From Corynebacterium sp. ACRPO (GTDB lineage: Bacteria; Actinomycetota; Actinomycetes; Mycobacteriales; Mycobacteriaceae), in contig NZ_JAKRNE010000010.1 of the NCBI RefSeq assembly GCF_022347205.1, positions 26,095 to 90,094 of the forward strand: a DNA stretch of 64,000 bases, in the 5' to 3' direction. Below the pieces are notes generated by a model that searched no databases, was not told the origin of the DNA, and saw nothing but the letters and a program-made list of their open reading frames with translations. Every line of letters starts with the position of its first letter. The first letter of the stretch is position 1. The translations under genes and the position numbers were made by a program. Below, in pieces: positions 24,544 to 32,497 of this stretch.

Positions 24544-25386
24544 ATGGCACGGCATTCAAACGGGAAAAATAGCTTCGCAGTAGCGGGATGGGTTATTGCG
24601 GTGGCTATTATCGCGCTGCTGGCCATAATTGCCTTGGTGGTCTTCCTTTTGCGCGGCGCAGGCAACGACGACGGCGAAGACTCCGCCGCACCCGCCGCAG
24701 TGGAAAGCAGCACCGAGGACGCACCGGAGACCAGTACGACAGCTGCTTCCAGTGCTTCCACCTCCGCTGCCCCCAAGAGTTCTTCCCCGAAGAGCTCCGC
24801 TCCAGCGACGAGTTCCGCAGCAGCTCCCAAGCCCGATGTGACGATGGCGGCAAATACGCTCCTGCTCTTGGATACCTCTACGGCCATGGCGCCGATGTAC
24901 GGCCCTGTATCCGAAGCCTTGGGCACCACTGCTTCTGACCTAGCCGCTGACGGCGGAGCAGTTTCTTTGTGGAACTACTCCTCTCCTATCTCCGAGACCG
25001 CCACGGTTGGCTTCCGACAAAACCTAGGCTTTGGTGATGGCAACGCTGTATCCGGAACGCTCGGTGGCTTTGGAACTGGCGGTGTTCCACAAACACGCAG
25101 CGCCGTTGTAGCAGCTATCGCCAATGCCGCCGATCAAGCCGCAGGAACTGGCGACAAGGCACGCGTGGTCGTGGTAACTACTGGTACCGAGCAGGACATG
25201 GGTGACGCGCAATTCACGTCCGCTCTTGAAGACGCCGCCTCCAAGGACGTTTCCCTCAGCGTCGTCCATGTCGGTGAAGGCAATGTCGATGCCGCACTGA
25301 AGTCCGCGGCTGATAGCTTCACCTCTGTTGACTCAGCCGATGAAGCGACGGTCTCTGGAGCAATTAATAAGGCCGCAGGAGTCTAA
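24544..25386 (+). CDS. Membrane-anchored VWA-like extracytoplasmic protein
   Basis: A 280-residue protein: a short basic cytoplasmic start (ARHSNGKN), one membrane helix (about 10-33), a Ser/Ala/Thr/Pro-rich linker (about 38-100) that probably spans the wall, then a Rossmann-like von Willebrand A-type domain from about 103. The would-be metal site reads LLLLDTSTAM, a DxSxA variant of the MIDAS DxSxS motif, and VVVVTTGTEQD matches the later VWA strand. ATG 24544 is preceded by GGGAGGA. The function is unknown; adhesion or scaffolding is plausible. Confidence 0.75.
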   Translation: MARHSNGKNSFAVAGWVIAVAIIALLAIIALVVFLLRGAGNDDGEDSAAPAAVESSTEDAPETSTTAASSASTSAAPKSSSPKSSAPATSSAAAPKPDVTMAANTLLLLDTSTAMAPMYGPVSEALGTTASDLAADGGAVSLWNYSSPISETATVGFRQNLGFGDGNAVSGTLGGFGTGGVPQTRSAVVAAIANAADQAAGTGDKARVVVVTTGTEQDMGDAQFTSALEDAASKDVSLSVVHVGEGNVDAALKSAADSFTSVDSADEATVSGAINKAAGV

Positions 25387-25408
25387 TACGCAACTCTTCC
25401 TTGCCTAC

Positions 25409-25442
25409 GGCACCGAACGACGCCTCGTTCGGTGCCTTTCTT
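25409..25442 (+). terminator. Rho-independent terminator after the VWA-like gene
   Basis: A perfect 12-bp stem (GGCACCGAACGA / TCGTTCGGTGCC) with a CGCC loop, then TTTCTTGT. Confidence 0.9.
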
Positions 25443-25611
25443 GTCGGCTTATTGTGACTAGTGCTCTCCTACACCGCGGAACTACGGGCACTGCACCAGA
25501 TCTAAACACAGAGTCGGCTCGGGTACTAAGCCTGGGCTCGACTTCGATCCCGCGAGGCCACACAGCGCGGAATAGACTGTCTTGGATGGTGCACTCATTG
25601 CGATAGAGATC

Positions 25612-25656
25612 AAAAATCCACCCTGCTTCCCCGTGAGCTGGGAAGGAGGGTGGATT
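25612..25656 (-). terminator. Rho-independent terminator of the merR gene
   Basis: Read on the minus strand: AATCCACCCT, C-rich arm, loop, G-rich arm, AGGGTGGATT, then TTTTTG. The 170 bp between this and the previous terminator (25443-25611) shows no gene that I can support. Confidence 0.85.
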
Positions 25657-25670
25657 CTGTGTGGACGAGC

Positions 25671-26234
25671 CTAGGAGCTCTTGCGCTTGCGACGAGCGGC
25701 CAACTCGTCGAGGCCGACTACATTGTCTTCGGCGAAGTCTTCGATGCGTTCCGAAGGGAAAGAAGAAATGGTGCCGGAGAGCTCCTTCAAGATGCCCGGA
25801 ACTGCAATGCCGAAGACGCCTTGGCCGCCGGCGAGCAAGTCAATGACCTCATCGTTGGAACGGCACTCATAAACGGTAGTGCCGTCGGATACGAGGGTGA
25901 GCTCTGCTAGGTCATTCACACCACGATCCCGCAGGGACTCAACTGCCAATCGGATATTTTGCAGAGAAATGCCGGTATCCAGGAGGCGCTTCACAATCTT
26001 GAGCACCAGTACATCCTTGAAGGAGTACAGGCGCTGGGAGCCGGAGCCGCGCGCCGTGCGGATGGAAGGGTTGACCAGGTTGGTGCGTGCCCAATAGTCC
26101 AGCTGGCGGTAGGTGATGCCGGCAACTTGGCAAGCGATGGGAACGCGGTAGCCCACCTCTTCGTCGGGTCCGACGTCAAAAAGCGATTCCTGTACGTAGG
26201 TGGATTCGGACTGGGAGTCCTCGTTAATGCTCAC
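25671..26234 (-). CDS. MerR family transcriptional regulator (Rv1830/cg1633-like)
   Basis: A 187-residue regulator. The MerR-type winged helix runs from about 30 to 100 (YRVPIACQVAGITYRQLDYWAR, LVNPS, QRLYSFKDVLVLKIVKRLLDTG), followed by a short effector/dimer region and a basic tail. Start GTG 26234 is chosen for GGAG 8 nt upstream; a longer frame to 26276 lacks this. It is the last gene of the conserved odhI-ftsR-nuclease-merR cluster but has its own promoter, flanked by a long inverted repeat. Confidence 0.88.
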   Translation of the reverse strand: MSINEDSQSESTYVQESLFDVGPDEEVGYRVPIACQVAGITYRQLDYWARTNLVNPSIRTARGSGSQRLYSFKDVLVLKIVKRLLDTGISLQNIRLAVESLRDRGVNDLAELTLVSDGTTVYECRSNDEVIDLLAGGQGVFGIAVPGILKELSGTISSFPSERIEDFAEDNVVGLDELAARRKRKSS

Positions 26235-26244
26235 GTAATTACTC

Positions 26245-26356
26245 CAATGGGGTTTGTTGGAATTTCTAAAGATCAATTAAAAGCCAAGCGCATACGCCCG
26301 TCAAGCGCTGCTTGCTCAACTGTCAAGTACAACTTTAGACTTCTCAAACCCCATTG
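26245..26356. repeat. Widely spaced perfect 12-bp inverted repeat around the merR promoter
   Basis: CAATGGGGTTTG (26245-26256) and its exact reverse complement CAAACCCCATTG (26345-26356), 88 bp apart. The merR promoter lies between them, and one arm sits just before the merR ribosome-binding site. This suggests paired operators or DNA looping. Confidence 0.65.
26276..26304 (-). promoter_or_regulatory. Promoter of the merR gene
   Basis: Minus strand: -35 TTGACG (26304-26299), 17-nt spacer, -10 TTTAAT (26281-26276). Confidence 0.6.
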
Positions 26357-26380
26357 TCACCATTAGTCACACGCGTGTCA

Positions 26381-26974
26381 TTAACTTTTTTCGTCGTCAT
26401 CCCCCGATAGGAAATCCTTTTCCTCCATACCCAAAGACCTCATCATGGCTTCAAAATCCGCATCTGCCTGGGCATTTCCCGACGCCGAGGTCGAGGAATC
26501 ATTGTTTTCGCTGGCTGGTAGATTATCGCCTGCGGCGTGGGTGGAAATTTCCAGGTCGAAGTACTCTTTCACGTCTGCATCACTGGCATATACGGAAACC
26601 TGGGCAAGGAGATCCGCCTCGGCTGAAATGGGGACGTGGAAATATTCGGATACGGCAAGTGCGTCGCTCAACCGAGAGTCATAAACCTCTCCGTTCGGAG
26701 CCTTAATATCTACCATGAACGTTCCCTGGTGGTAGTTGGCAATTTCAATGGCCTCTACCCCGCCAGTGCCCTCTAGTACCTCGCAGATAAGATCGTGCGA
26801 GGTGGGACGATTAGGCTGGCGGCCGTCTAAAGCGGCAGCTAGTTGCATGCCTTCAATCGGGGAGATCCACACGGGGATCAACCGGTTCTCTTCCGGCCAG
26901 CGCAGCACAGCGCACACATCGTCTTCGGGGCCTACCTGGTGGATACCGTGAAACTCTAGGGATACATCACTCAT
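26381..26974 (-). CDS. Bifunctional nuclease family protein (DUF151)
   Basis: A 197-residue protein homologous to Rv1829/cg1632. The DUF151 domain covers about 1-140 (VLRWPEENRLIPVWISPIEG, NRPTSHDLICEVLE, VYDSRLSDALAVS). The C-terminal ~50 residues are acidic and Ser/Asn-rich. Plant and algal members have RNase/DNase activity; the bacterial role is unsettled. ATG 26974 is chosen because GGGAGAG lies at good spacing. It sits between ftsR and merR. Confidence 0.88.
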   Translation of the reverse strand: MSDVSLEFHGIHQVGPEDDVCAVLRWPEENRLIPVWISPIEGMQLAAALDGRQPNRPTSHDLICEVLEGTGGVEAIEIANYHQGTFMVDIKAPNGEVYDSRLSDALAVSEYFHVPISAEADLLAQVSVYASDADVKEYFDLEISTHAAGDNLPASENNDSSTSASGNAQADADFEAMMRSLGMEEKDFLSGDDDEKS

Positions 26975-27012
26975 AAATACCACTCTCCCACAAACGCGGG
27001 ATTACGTGTGTA

Positions 27013-27759
27013 TTAGGAGTGGTATTCGTCGCGCAGATCCGACTTCACCAGAGTTGCGTGCAAGGAGACCACTAGAGCGGTCATTTGCTGGGAGATTTCC
27101 TCTGCTTTCTGATGCGCGGTATCAGAGTTTGAGTGTGCCACGGGAGCTGCCGCCTGGGAAATCAAATCAGCCTGCCGGCGGGCGTTATTACGCAGGGACT
27201 TGAGTTCACGGGCGCCAAAACCAAAAGCTTTGAGGGCCACCGCTGCAGAGACAATGGCTACGTCGTCGGTATTGAAAAAGCCTGCGGCATCCGGGCGGAT
27301 GAGGCCATATTTAACCAAGGAAGCTACATCATCTTCGCTGGCACTAGCTTGGGTAGCTACCTCTACGTCGGTCAGGCGCGTGACCACAGGGGCCCTAAAC
27401 TGCTGCGGCGAGAGTAGGGTTTCTGCATTTCCCGCAGAAACAATGGCGGTCACCTGGCCGGAATCCATGGCTTCTAGCTGCTCGCGGATAACCTTCAGCG
27501 GCGTATAGTTATCGCGCTGAGTGGTGAGAATATACCGCAGTCTGTCCACGTCTTCTTGGGTGAAGCGGCGATAGCCAGAGGCCGTGCGCTGTGGACTGAT
27601 GAGCCCCTCAGATTCGAGGAAGCGAATCTTAGACACCGTGACGTCTGGGAATTGCTGATTCAGCGTTTCCAAAACCACGCCAATGGACATGGTCTTTGGC
27701 TTCTTAGCTTTAGGGCTGGTGCGGCGTACTGCTGCTGCCGAAGAATCTGCTGCGCTCAC
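27013..27759 (-). CDS. ftsR: MerR-type regulator FtsR
   Basis: A 248-residue transcription factor, the second MerR protein of this cluster (Rv1828/cg1631-like). A basic Ser/Lys-rich N-terminus is followed by the DNA-binding domain (SIGVVLETLNQQFPDVTVSKIRFLESEGL, then YRRFTQEDVDRLRYI, about 25-85) and a helical C-terminal ligand/dimer domain. In C. glutamicum FtsR activates ftsZ and is needed for normal growth and cell shape. It starts with GTG; AAGAGA lies upstream. Confidence 0.92.
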   Translation of the reverse strand: MSAADSSAAAVRRTSPKAKKPKTMSIGVVLETLNQQFPDVTVSKIRFLESEGLISPQRTASGYRRFTQEDVDRLRYILTTQRDNYTPLKVIREQLEAMDSGQVTAIVSAGNAETLLSPQQFRAPVVTRLTDVEVATQASASEDDVASLVKYGLIRPDAAGFFNTDDVAIVSAAVALKAFGFGARELKSLRNNARRQADLISQAAAPVAHSNSDTAHQKAEEISQQMTALVVSLHATLVKSDLRDEYHS

Positions 27760-27804
27760 TGTGTCTATCTCTTAGGGGTACTGAAAGTTCTTATCGTGCC
27801 ATAA

Positions 27805-27849
27805 GTAGACTACACCGCCCCTCCTAGTAAGGAAGCGCGGCTAGTCTAC
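27805..27849 (-). terminator. Inverted repeat between odhI and ftsR, possible attenuator
   Basis: GTAGACTA (27805-27812) pairs with TAGTCTAC (27842-27849). The T-run lies before, not after, the stem in the direction of transcription, so termination would be weak at best. Confidence 0.35.
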
Positions 27850-27857
27850 GTAAAAAA

Positions 27858-28292
27858 TTAGCTCTGGTTAGCGATGAAAACCAAGCGGAACTTGCCAATC
27901 TGGATTTCGTCTCCTACCTCGAGCACCTGGGAGTTGCGGGGCTCGCGGTTAACGTAGGTTCCGTTCAGGGAGCCCACATCAACTACCTCAAACTTGCCGT
28001 CATCATTCTTGCGAAGCTCCGCGTGGCGGCGGGACACCGTAACGTCATCGAGGAAAATGTCTGCCTCGGGGTGGCGGCCGGCGGTAGTAGTCGCTTGATC
28101 CAGCAAGAAGCGGGCACCCGCATTCGGGCCACGCTTTACCACGAGGAGGGCCTGACCTTCCGCCAGGTTGTCGGTGCCGGCAACGGTAGCATCATTGCCA
28201 TTCGCGCCGTTTTCCATCTCCTTGAGCAGGTCTGCGCGGAATACAGATGTGGTCTCTACCTGTGGTTCCGGGGTTCCGGTGTTCTCGCTCAT
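27858..28292 (-). CDS. odhI: FHA-domain regulator of 2-oxoglutarate dehydrogenase (OdhI/GarA)
   Basis: A 144-residue signalling protein. Its N-terminal phosphorylation motif ETTSVFRADLL has Thr14 and Thr15, the PknG and PknA/B sites of the family. The FHA domain (about 48-140) shows GRHPEADIFL, SRRHAEL and NGTYVN. Unphosphorylated OdhI binds and inhibits OdhA, steering 2-oxoglutarate toward glutamate; phosphorylation makes the FHA fold bind its own tail and releases the enzyme. ATG 28292 has GGAGG 6 nt upstream. Confidence 0.97.
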   Translation of the reverse strand: MSENTGTPEPQVETTSVFRADLLKEMENGANGNDATVAGTDNLAEGQALLVVKRGPNAGARFLLDQATTTAGRHPEADIFLDDVTVSRRHAELRKNDDGKFEVVDVGSLNGTYVNREPRNSQVLEVGDEIQIGKFRLVFIANQS

Positions 28293-28338
28293 TGTTACCT
28301 CCGGGGATTAGTTACGAGTTACTTATAACAATACTAGC

Positions 28339-28352
28339 GACTCATGTGAGTC
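28339..28352. promoter_or_regulatory. Palindrome upstream of odhI
   Basis: GACTCA, 2-nt centre, TGAGTC; just upstream of a TATAAG-like -10 on the minus strand. It may be an operator for odhI. Confidence 0.4.
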
Positions 28353-28377
28353 CGTGACCCCTTCGTGGGGAATAATT

Positions 28378-30669
28378 TCACCGGAAAATGTTTCCGATGC
28401 CGCTCAGCACGGAATTTCCCTTGCCCGCAAGGGGGTTATCGGACACCATGTAAGTCCATGTAGCACTCGGACGAGCGAGACCGGCGTCATCGAGGTGTGC
28501 CCCGGCGGCATCGATAAGCACTGTACGGAAAGTCTCCACAGACTTGTCGACGGCCCTCTGAGCCAAGTCCTTAAACTCCCTCACCGCAATGCGGTGGTAC
28601 TCGTCGATGGGAGTCTCTCGGGCGATGGCGCGCAGATGGATCGACTCGCGCACATCGTCCATGAGCTCTAGGTGGTCGGCCCAGGCCAAGTCCAAGTGAT
28701 ACAGCATAATTTCGCGCGCGGCCTTGATGCGGGCTTCCTCTGGAACCTCTGATAGCTCTGCTGCACGCTCCGGAGCACGTTGGGTTAGTTCCTGCCAGGC
28801 CTGATCTGTATCCAACAGCTTGGCTCGGCGCTCATCAATAATGATGCGCTGATCGGCTAGGAGCTGGTTATACTTCCAGGTCTGGGCATGAATTTCGAGT
28901 AGTTGACCCTCGGTCACGCGCTGGCAGTGTGCCACGAAATCACTTACTCGCTTGGATTCAATGCGCCCATCTTCTGCCGGTTGAGCACGCACAGTCTCGC
29001 CGTCGCCGCCTTGCTGGACCACATCGTCCTCAAGGGAGACGAAGAATAGGGACAGGCCCGGATCGCCCTGCCGGCCTGCACGTCCGCGCAACTGGTTATC
29101 CAAGCGGGCGGTGCGGTGGCGGGAGGTACCGATAACCGCCAAGCCACCCAACTCCGCTACTGCATCATGGTCAGCTTCTTTAGCACCGCCCAGCTTAATA
29201 TCGGTGCCGCGCCCGGCCATCTGCGTAGAGACGGTAACGCGTCCAATATCGCCGGCCTCGGCAACGATCTGTGCCTCCTGCTCATCATTTTTGGCGTTGA
29301 GCACATTGACGTCAATGCCCCGCTCGCGCAAGGCCTCTGCCAGATCTTCCGACTCGGCGACATCCTGCGTGCCCACAAGGATGGGTTGCCCCGTGGCGTG
29401 AATGGTGGCTATTTCCTCCACGATGGCGGCGGATTTATCATCGACGGTCGCAAAAATGCGGTCTTGCTCATCAAAGCGCTGCAGCGGCTTATTGCGGTCG
29501 ATCACGGATACATGAAGATCATAGAACTGCCGCAGTTGATCGGTCGCCTCCACCGCGGTACCCGTCATGCCGCACACAAGTGGGTAACGTCGCATAAGTT
29601 CTTGCAGCGTGATGGTGTCGAGGATGCGTCCGCCTTCGGAAACCTCTAGGCCTTCCTTGGCTTCTACTGCCGCTTGGAGCCCATCAGGCCAGCGTTGTAG
29701 GTCGGCAACGCGGCCCCTGGAGGCGTCGATAAGCTGCAGCTTGCCATCGACCACGATGTAGTGGATGTCCCGGATAAGCAGGGCCTTGGCATGCAGGGCG
29801 AGGTTGACCTTCACCAAGATGGTGCCGATATTTTCCTCCGAATAGAGCGAATCAATGCCCAATTCCTGCTCCACGCGGCGGGCACCGTTCTCGGTCAGCT
29901 GAACGGTGCGGCCGTCCTCAGAGATGGAGTAATCCAGCTTCTCGCGCAGGCGGGATACCACATTGGTGATGTGCCCGGTGGGTGCTTCACCTGGCCGATT
30001 ACCGGCCAGCACTAGGGGCACAAGAGCCTCATCCACTAGGACGGAATCGGCTTCATCCACGAGGGCAACGTCGCCGGCGGCCTGCACCGTGTGGGAGCGG
30101 TCGGTAATTTGGTTATCGCGGAGCAGATCAAAGCCCAGCTCGTTGACCGGTGCGTAGATAATATCCTGTGCATAGGCAGCGCGGCGCTCGTCCGGTGTCA
30201 TGCCCTCCGTCACCGAGGCAACGCTTAAGCCAAAGAACTCCACGACAGGGCGCATCCATTCGGCGTCGCGGGCGGCGAGATAGTTATTGACGGTGACCAC
30301 GTGGACGCGTTTGCCAGTCAACGCGAAACCCGTAGCCGCCATGGCACCCACCAAAGTTTTGCCTTCGCCGGTGGCCATTTGGATGACGTCTCCGGTAAGC
30401 AGGCGCAGCACGGCTTGGGACTGCACATTGAAGGGATGCATCCCTAGGGTGCGCTCGCACGCTACCGCTAGGGCCGCGAGGAACTGCGCCTTATCCGCAA
30501 TCTCGCCGCCTGCAACGGCATCGCGTGCAGCTTGGGCTACAGCTGCGTCGTCTTGCTGGCCCAATGCCCGAGCCGCTTCATCGGCTGAACCCACGATGGC
30601 CTTGGATTTCTTATCGTTACGCTCGCTTTGCGAGCCCATTGCTTTCCAGAACCAATCGAACGCGCCCAT
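28378..30669 (-). CDS. secA2: Accessory Sec translocase ATPase SecA2
   Basis: A 763-residue preprotein translocase motor, shorter than a housekeeping SecA and lacking the C-terminal zinc-binding linker. It shows Walker A MATGEGKT (about 98-105), VDEADSVLVDEA (Walker B region), MTGTAVEA, TQMAGRGTDIKLGG and the LRGRAGRQGDPG motif. It exports a small set of proteins, often without classical signals, through SecYEG. ATG 30669 has AAGGAGGATG upstream. The gene leads the secA2-odhI-ftsR-nuclease-merR cluster conserved in Mycobacteriales. Confidence 0.95.
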   Translation of the reverse strand: MGAFDWFWKAMGSQSERNDKKSKAIVGSADEAARALGQQDDAAVAQAARDAVAGGEIADKAQFLAALAVACERTLGMHPFNVQSQAVLRLLTGDVIQMATGEGKTLVGAMAATGFALTGKRVHVVTVNNYLAARDAEWMRPVVEFFGLSVASVTEGMTPDERRAAYAQDIIYAPVNELGFDLLRDNQITDRSHTVQAAGDVALVDEADSVLVDEALVPLVLAGNRPGEAPTGHITNVVSRLREKLDYSISEDGRTVQLTENGARRVEQELGIDSLYSEENIGTILVKVNLALHAKALLIRDIHYIVVDGKLQLIDASRGRVADLQRWPDGLQAAVEAKEGLEVSEGGRILDTITLQELMRRYPLVCGMTGTAVEATDQLRQFYDLHVSVIDRNKPLQRFDEQDRIFATVDDKSAAIVEEIATIHATGQPILVGTQDVAESEDLAEALRERGIDVNVLNAKNDEQEAQIVAEAGDIGRVTVSTQMAGRGTDIKLGGAKEADHDAVAELGGLAVIGTSRHRTARLDNQLRGRAGRQGDPGLSLFFVSLEDDVVQQGGDGETVRAQPAEDGRIESKRVSDFVAHCQRVTEGQLLEIHAQTWKYNQLLADQRIIIDERRAKLLDTDQAWQELTQRAPERAAELSEVPEEARIKAAREIMLYHLDLAWADHLELMDDVRESIHLRAIARETPIDEYHRIAVREFKDLAQRAVDKSVETFRTVLIDAAGAHLDDAGLARPSATWTYMVSDNPLAGKGNSVLSGIGNIFR

Positions 30670-30743
30670 ACCTCATCCTCCTTATTTGGATTGCTCCTAT
30701 CGACTGTAGTCAACCTGGTATGGCTTGCGGGTAAGAGGCCCGT

Positions 30744-30749
30744 TATTGT
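30744..30749 (+). promoter_or_regulatory. -10 hexamer, leaderless promoter of the hydrolase-OsmC gene
   Basis: TATTGT, 7 nt before ATG 30757; divergent from secA2. Confidence 0.5.
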
Positions 30750-30756
30750 AGTTCTC

Positions 30757-31914
30757 ATGCAATCCGTCAATGTTAAGCTGCCTTCGAGCCGGGGAACCGA
30801 GATGGCCGGAACCATCGACTTCCCGGATTCTCCCCCGATCGCCTATGCCATCTTTGCCCATTGCTTCGCCGGCTCGCGCCACACTCCCGGTGCTGCCCGC
30901 ACCGCGAAGCAGCTCACCGAGTTCGGCATCGCCACTTTGCGTTTCGATTTTCCCGGTCTTGGCCAGTCCGCCGGAGAATTTGGCGATACTACCTTTAGCC
31001 AAAATGTTGATGATATCCATGCCGCTGCCGCCTGGCTGACGGAGAACTACTCTGCCCCACAATTGCTCATGGGCCACTCGCTCGGTGGCGCCGCTGCATT
31101 GAAGGCGGCCACCACCATGAAATCACTTAAGGCGGTAGCCACCATTGGCGCGCCCTTTGATCCTGCCCACTCCGTGCTTCACTATGCGGACAAGATCGGC
31201 GAGGTCGACGCCAACGGCGAGGTGGAAGTCATCCTCGGCGGCCGCGGCCTTATCATTTCCCGCAAGTTCCTCGAGGACTTGGCAGATACTAACCCCGAGG
31301 AGTACCTGCCCAAGCTCCGCAAGCCGTTGATGGTGTTGCACTCACCCATTGACCAGACGGTGGGCATAGACAATGCGCAAAATATCTTCCTGCTCACGCG
31401 CTACCCCAAATCCTTGGTTTCCCTGGACAAGACCGATCATCTGCTCACCAAGCAGGGCACGGCAGCCCGCGCTGCGGATCTCATCGGTGCGTGGGCCGAG
31501 CAGTTTATCGTTCCTGATTACCGCCCGGAGGAAGTAGGAACCGACGCCGCCGTTGCGCAGCCGGCCACCGGCACCAAATTCGGCGTGGTCGTCCGCCATA
31601 ATGACCACAACCTCAGTGCCGACCGCACGAAGAAGAATGGCGGCAAGGGTAAGGGCTTTACCGCAGAGGGCCTTGTTATGTCCGCGCTGGCTACGGCCGC
31701 CACCCAAGCAATCAAGGATGCCGGCAAGAGGCTTGCGCTTGACGACGTCCACGTGAGCATCACCCAAACCGGCCCCGCTAGCTTCGAACGCCGCATCGAG
31801 CTTGCCGGAAAACTGTCAGCGGAAGAAAAGTCCGACCTGCGCTCTGCCGCGAAGGACACCGATGTTGAGCGCATGCTCGGCAACGTCACCATCGTGGACG
31901 TGGACGCGCACTAA
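30757..31914 (+). CDS. Alpha/beta hydrolase fused to a cysteine-less OsmC-like domain
   Basis: A 385-residue fusion. The hydrolase (about 1-255) has the nucleophile elbow MGHSLGGAAAL, acid Asp in SPIDQTVG and His in DKTDHLLT. The OsmC/Ohr-like domain follows (about 265-385: KFGVVVRHNDHNLSADR, GLVMSALATAATQAIKDAGKRLAL, FERRIELAGKLSAEEK). The hydrolase-OsmC fusion is a known family, but both OsmC redox cysteines are missing here: the first helix reads SALATAATQ and the second site reads KDTDVERML. Peroxidase activity of that half is therefore unlikely. The start is set by TATTGT 7 nt upstream. The stop overlaps the next ATG (TAATG). Confidence 0.88.
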   Translation: MQSVNVKLPSSRGTEMAGTIDFPDSPPIAYAIFAHCFAGSRHTPGAARTAKQLTEFGIATLRFDFPGLGQSAGEFGDTTFSQNVDDIHAAAAWLTENYSAPQLLMGHSLGGAAALKAATTMKSLKAVATIGAPFDPAHSVLHYADKIGEVDANGEVEVILGGRGLIISRKFLEDLADTNPEEYLPKLRKPLMVLHSPIDQTVGIDNAQNIFLLTRYPKSLVSLDKTDHLLTKQGTAARAADLIGAWAEQFIVPDYRPEEVGTDAAVAQPATGTKFGVVVRHNDHNLSADRTKKNGGKGKGFTAEGLVMSALATAATQAIKDAGKRLALDDVHVSITQTGPASFERRIELAGKLSAEEKSDLRSAAKDTDVERMLGNVTIVDVDAH

Positions 31915-32303
31915 TGGCAGCCTTTGATCCCTCGCGCCGCTGCCCGTGCGGCACCGGCCTGACCTACGGCGAGTGCTGTGGCAAGTACCATGCCGGCACC
32001 AACGCCCCCACTGCGGAGGCGCTCATGCGCTCGCGCTTTAGCGCCTTTGTTACTGGAGACGAAGCCTATCTCCTCCGTACGTGGGATCCCGATACTCGCC
32101 CTGTAACACTCGACTTGGCTGATTCTCCCGTCCGGTTTTATCGCCTCGATATCCTGGACACCCAAGCAGGCGGATTGCTCGATAGTTCCGGCGTGGTGGA
32201 GTTTGAGGCCTTTTATAAAGGCGCGGCCGTTGGCTCACAACGCGAGCGTTCCTCGTTTCGCCGCGTCGGCGGCGCTTGGGTGTACTCCAGCGGCGAGTTT
32301 TAG
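31914..32303 (+). CDS. YchJ-like SEC-C motif protein (UPF0225)
   Basis: A 129-residue protein. The N-terminal zinc-binding SEC-C-like motif (CPCGTGLTYGECCGKYH) is followed by the YchJ domain with LMRSRFSAFVTGDEAYLLRTW and VEFEAFYKG. The function is unknown; the SEC-C motif often mediates protein or ribosome contact. It is translationally coupled to the hydrolase-OsmC gene. Confidence 0.88.
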   Translation: MAAFDPSRRCPCGTGLTYGECCGKYHAGTNAPTAEALMRSRFSAFVTGDEAYLLRTWDPDTRPVTLDLADSPVRFYRLDILDTQAGGLLDSSGVVEFEAFYKGAAVGSQRERSSFRRVGGAWVYSSGEF

Positions 32304-32322
32304 CGCAGGTTACACCCCAAAT

Positions 32323-32351
32323 TTCACAGTAGAATCCTACTGATGTAATCT
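32323..32351 (+). promoter_or_regulatory. Promoter of tRNA-Pro
   Basis: -35 TTCACA (32323-32328), 17-nt spacer, -10 TAATCT (32346-32351), 23 nt before the mature tRNA. Confidence 0.55.
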
Positions 32352-32374
32352 AGACAAGTCGCACAGTTCGACGG

Positions 32375-32448
32375 CGGGCTATGGCGCAGTTTGGTAGCGC
32401 ACTACACTGGGGGTGTAGGGGTCGCAGGTTCAAATCCTGTTAGCCCGA
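32375..32448 (+). tRNA. tRNA-Pro (anticodon GGG)
   Basis: A 74-nt cloverleaf: acceptor CGGGCTA / TAGCCCG, D-arm GCGC..GCGC with AGTTTGGTA loop, anticodon stem CTACA / TGTAG with loop CTGGGGG (anticodon GGG), T-arm GCAGG / CCTGT with TTCAAAT. CCA is not encoded. Confidence 0.96.
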
Positions 32449-32458
32449 CAAATATTCA

Positions 32459-32486
32459 GCCGGCACCGTGAAGGTGCCGGCTTTTT
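32459..32486 (+). terminator. Rho-independent terminator after tRNA-Pro
   Basis: A 9-bp stem GCCGGCACC / GGTGCCGGC with loop GTGAA, then TTTTT. Confidence 0.92.
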
Positions 32487-32497
32487 CTATTCCGCGT

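Noticed and set aside
25443..25611. Possible tRNA or small RNA between two terminators
   Set aside because: I could not fold a cloverleaf or find a promoter; left unassigned.
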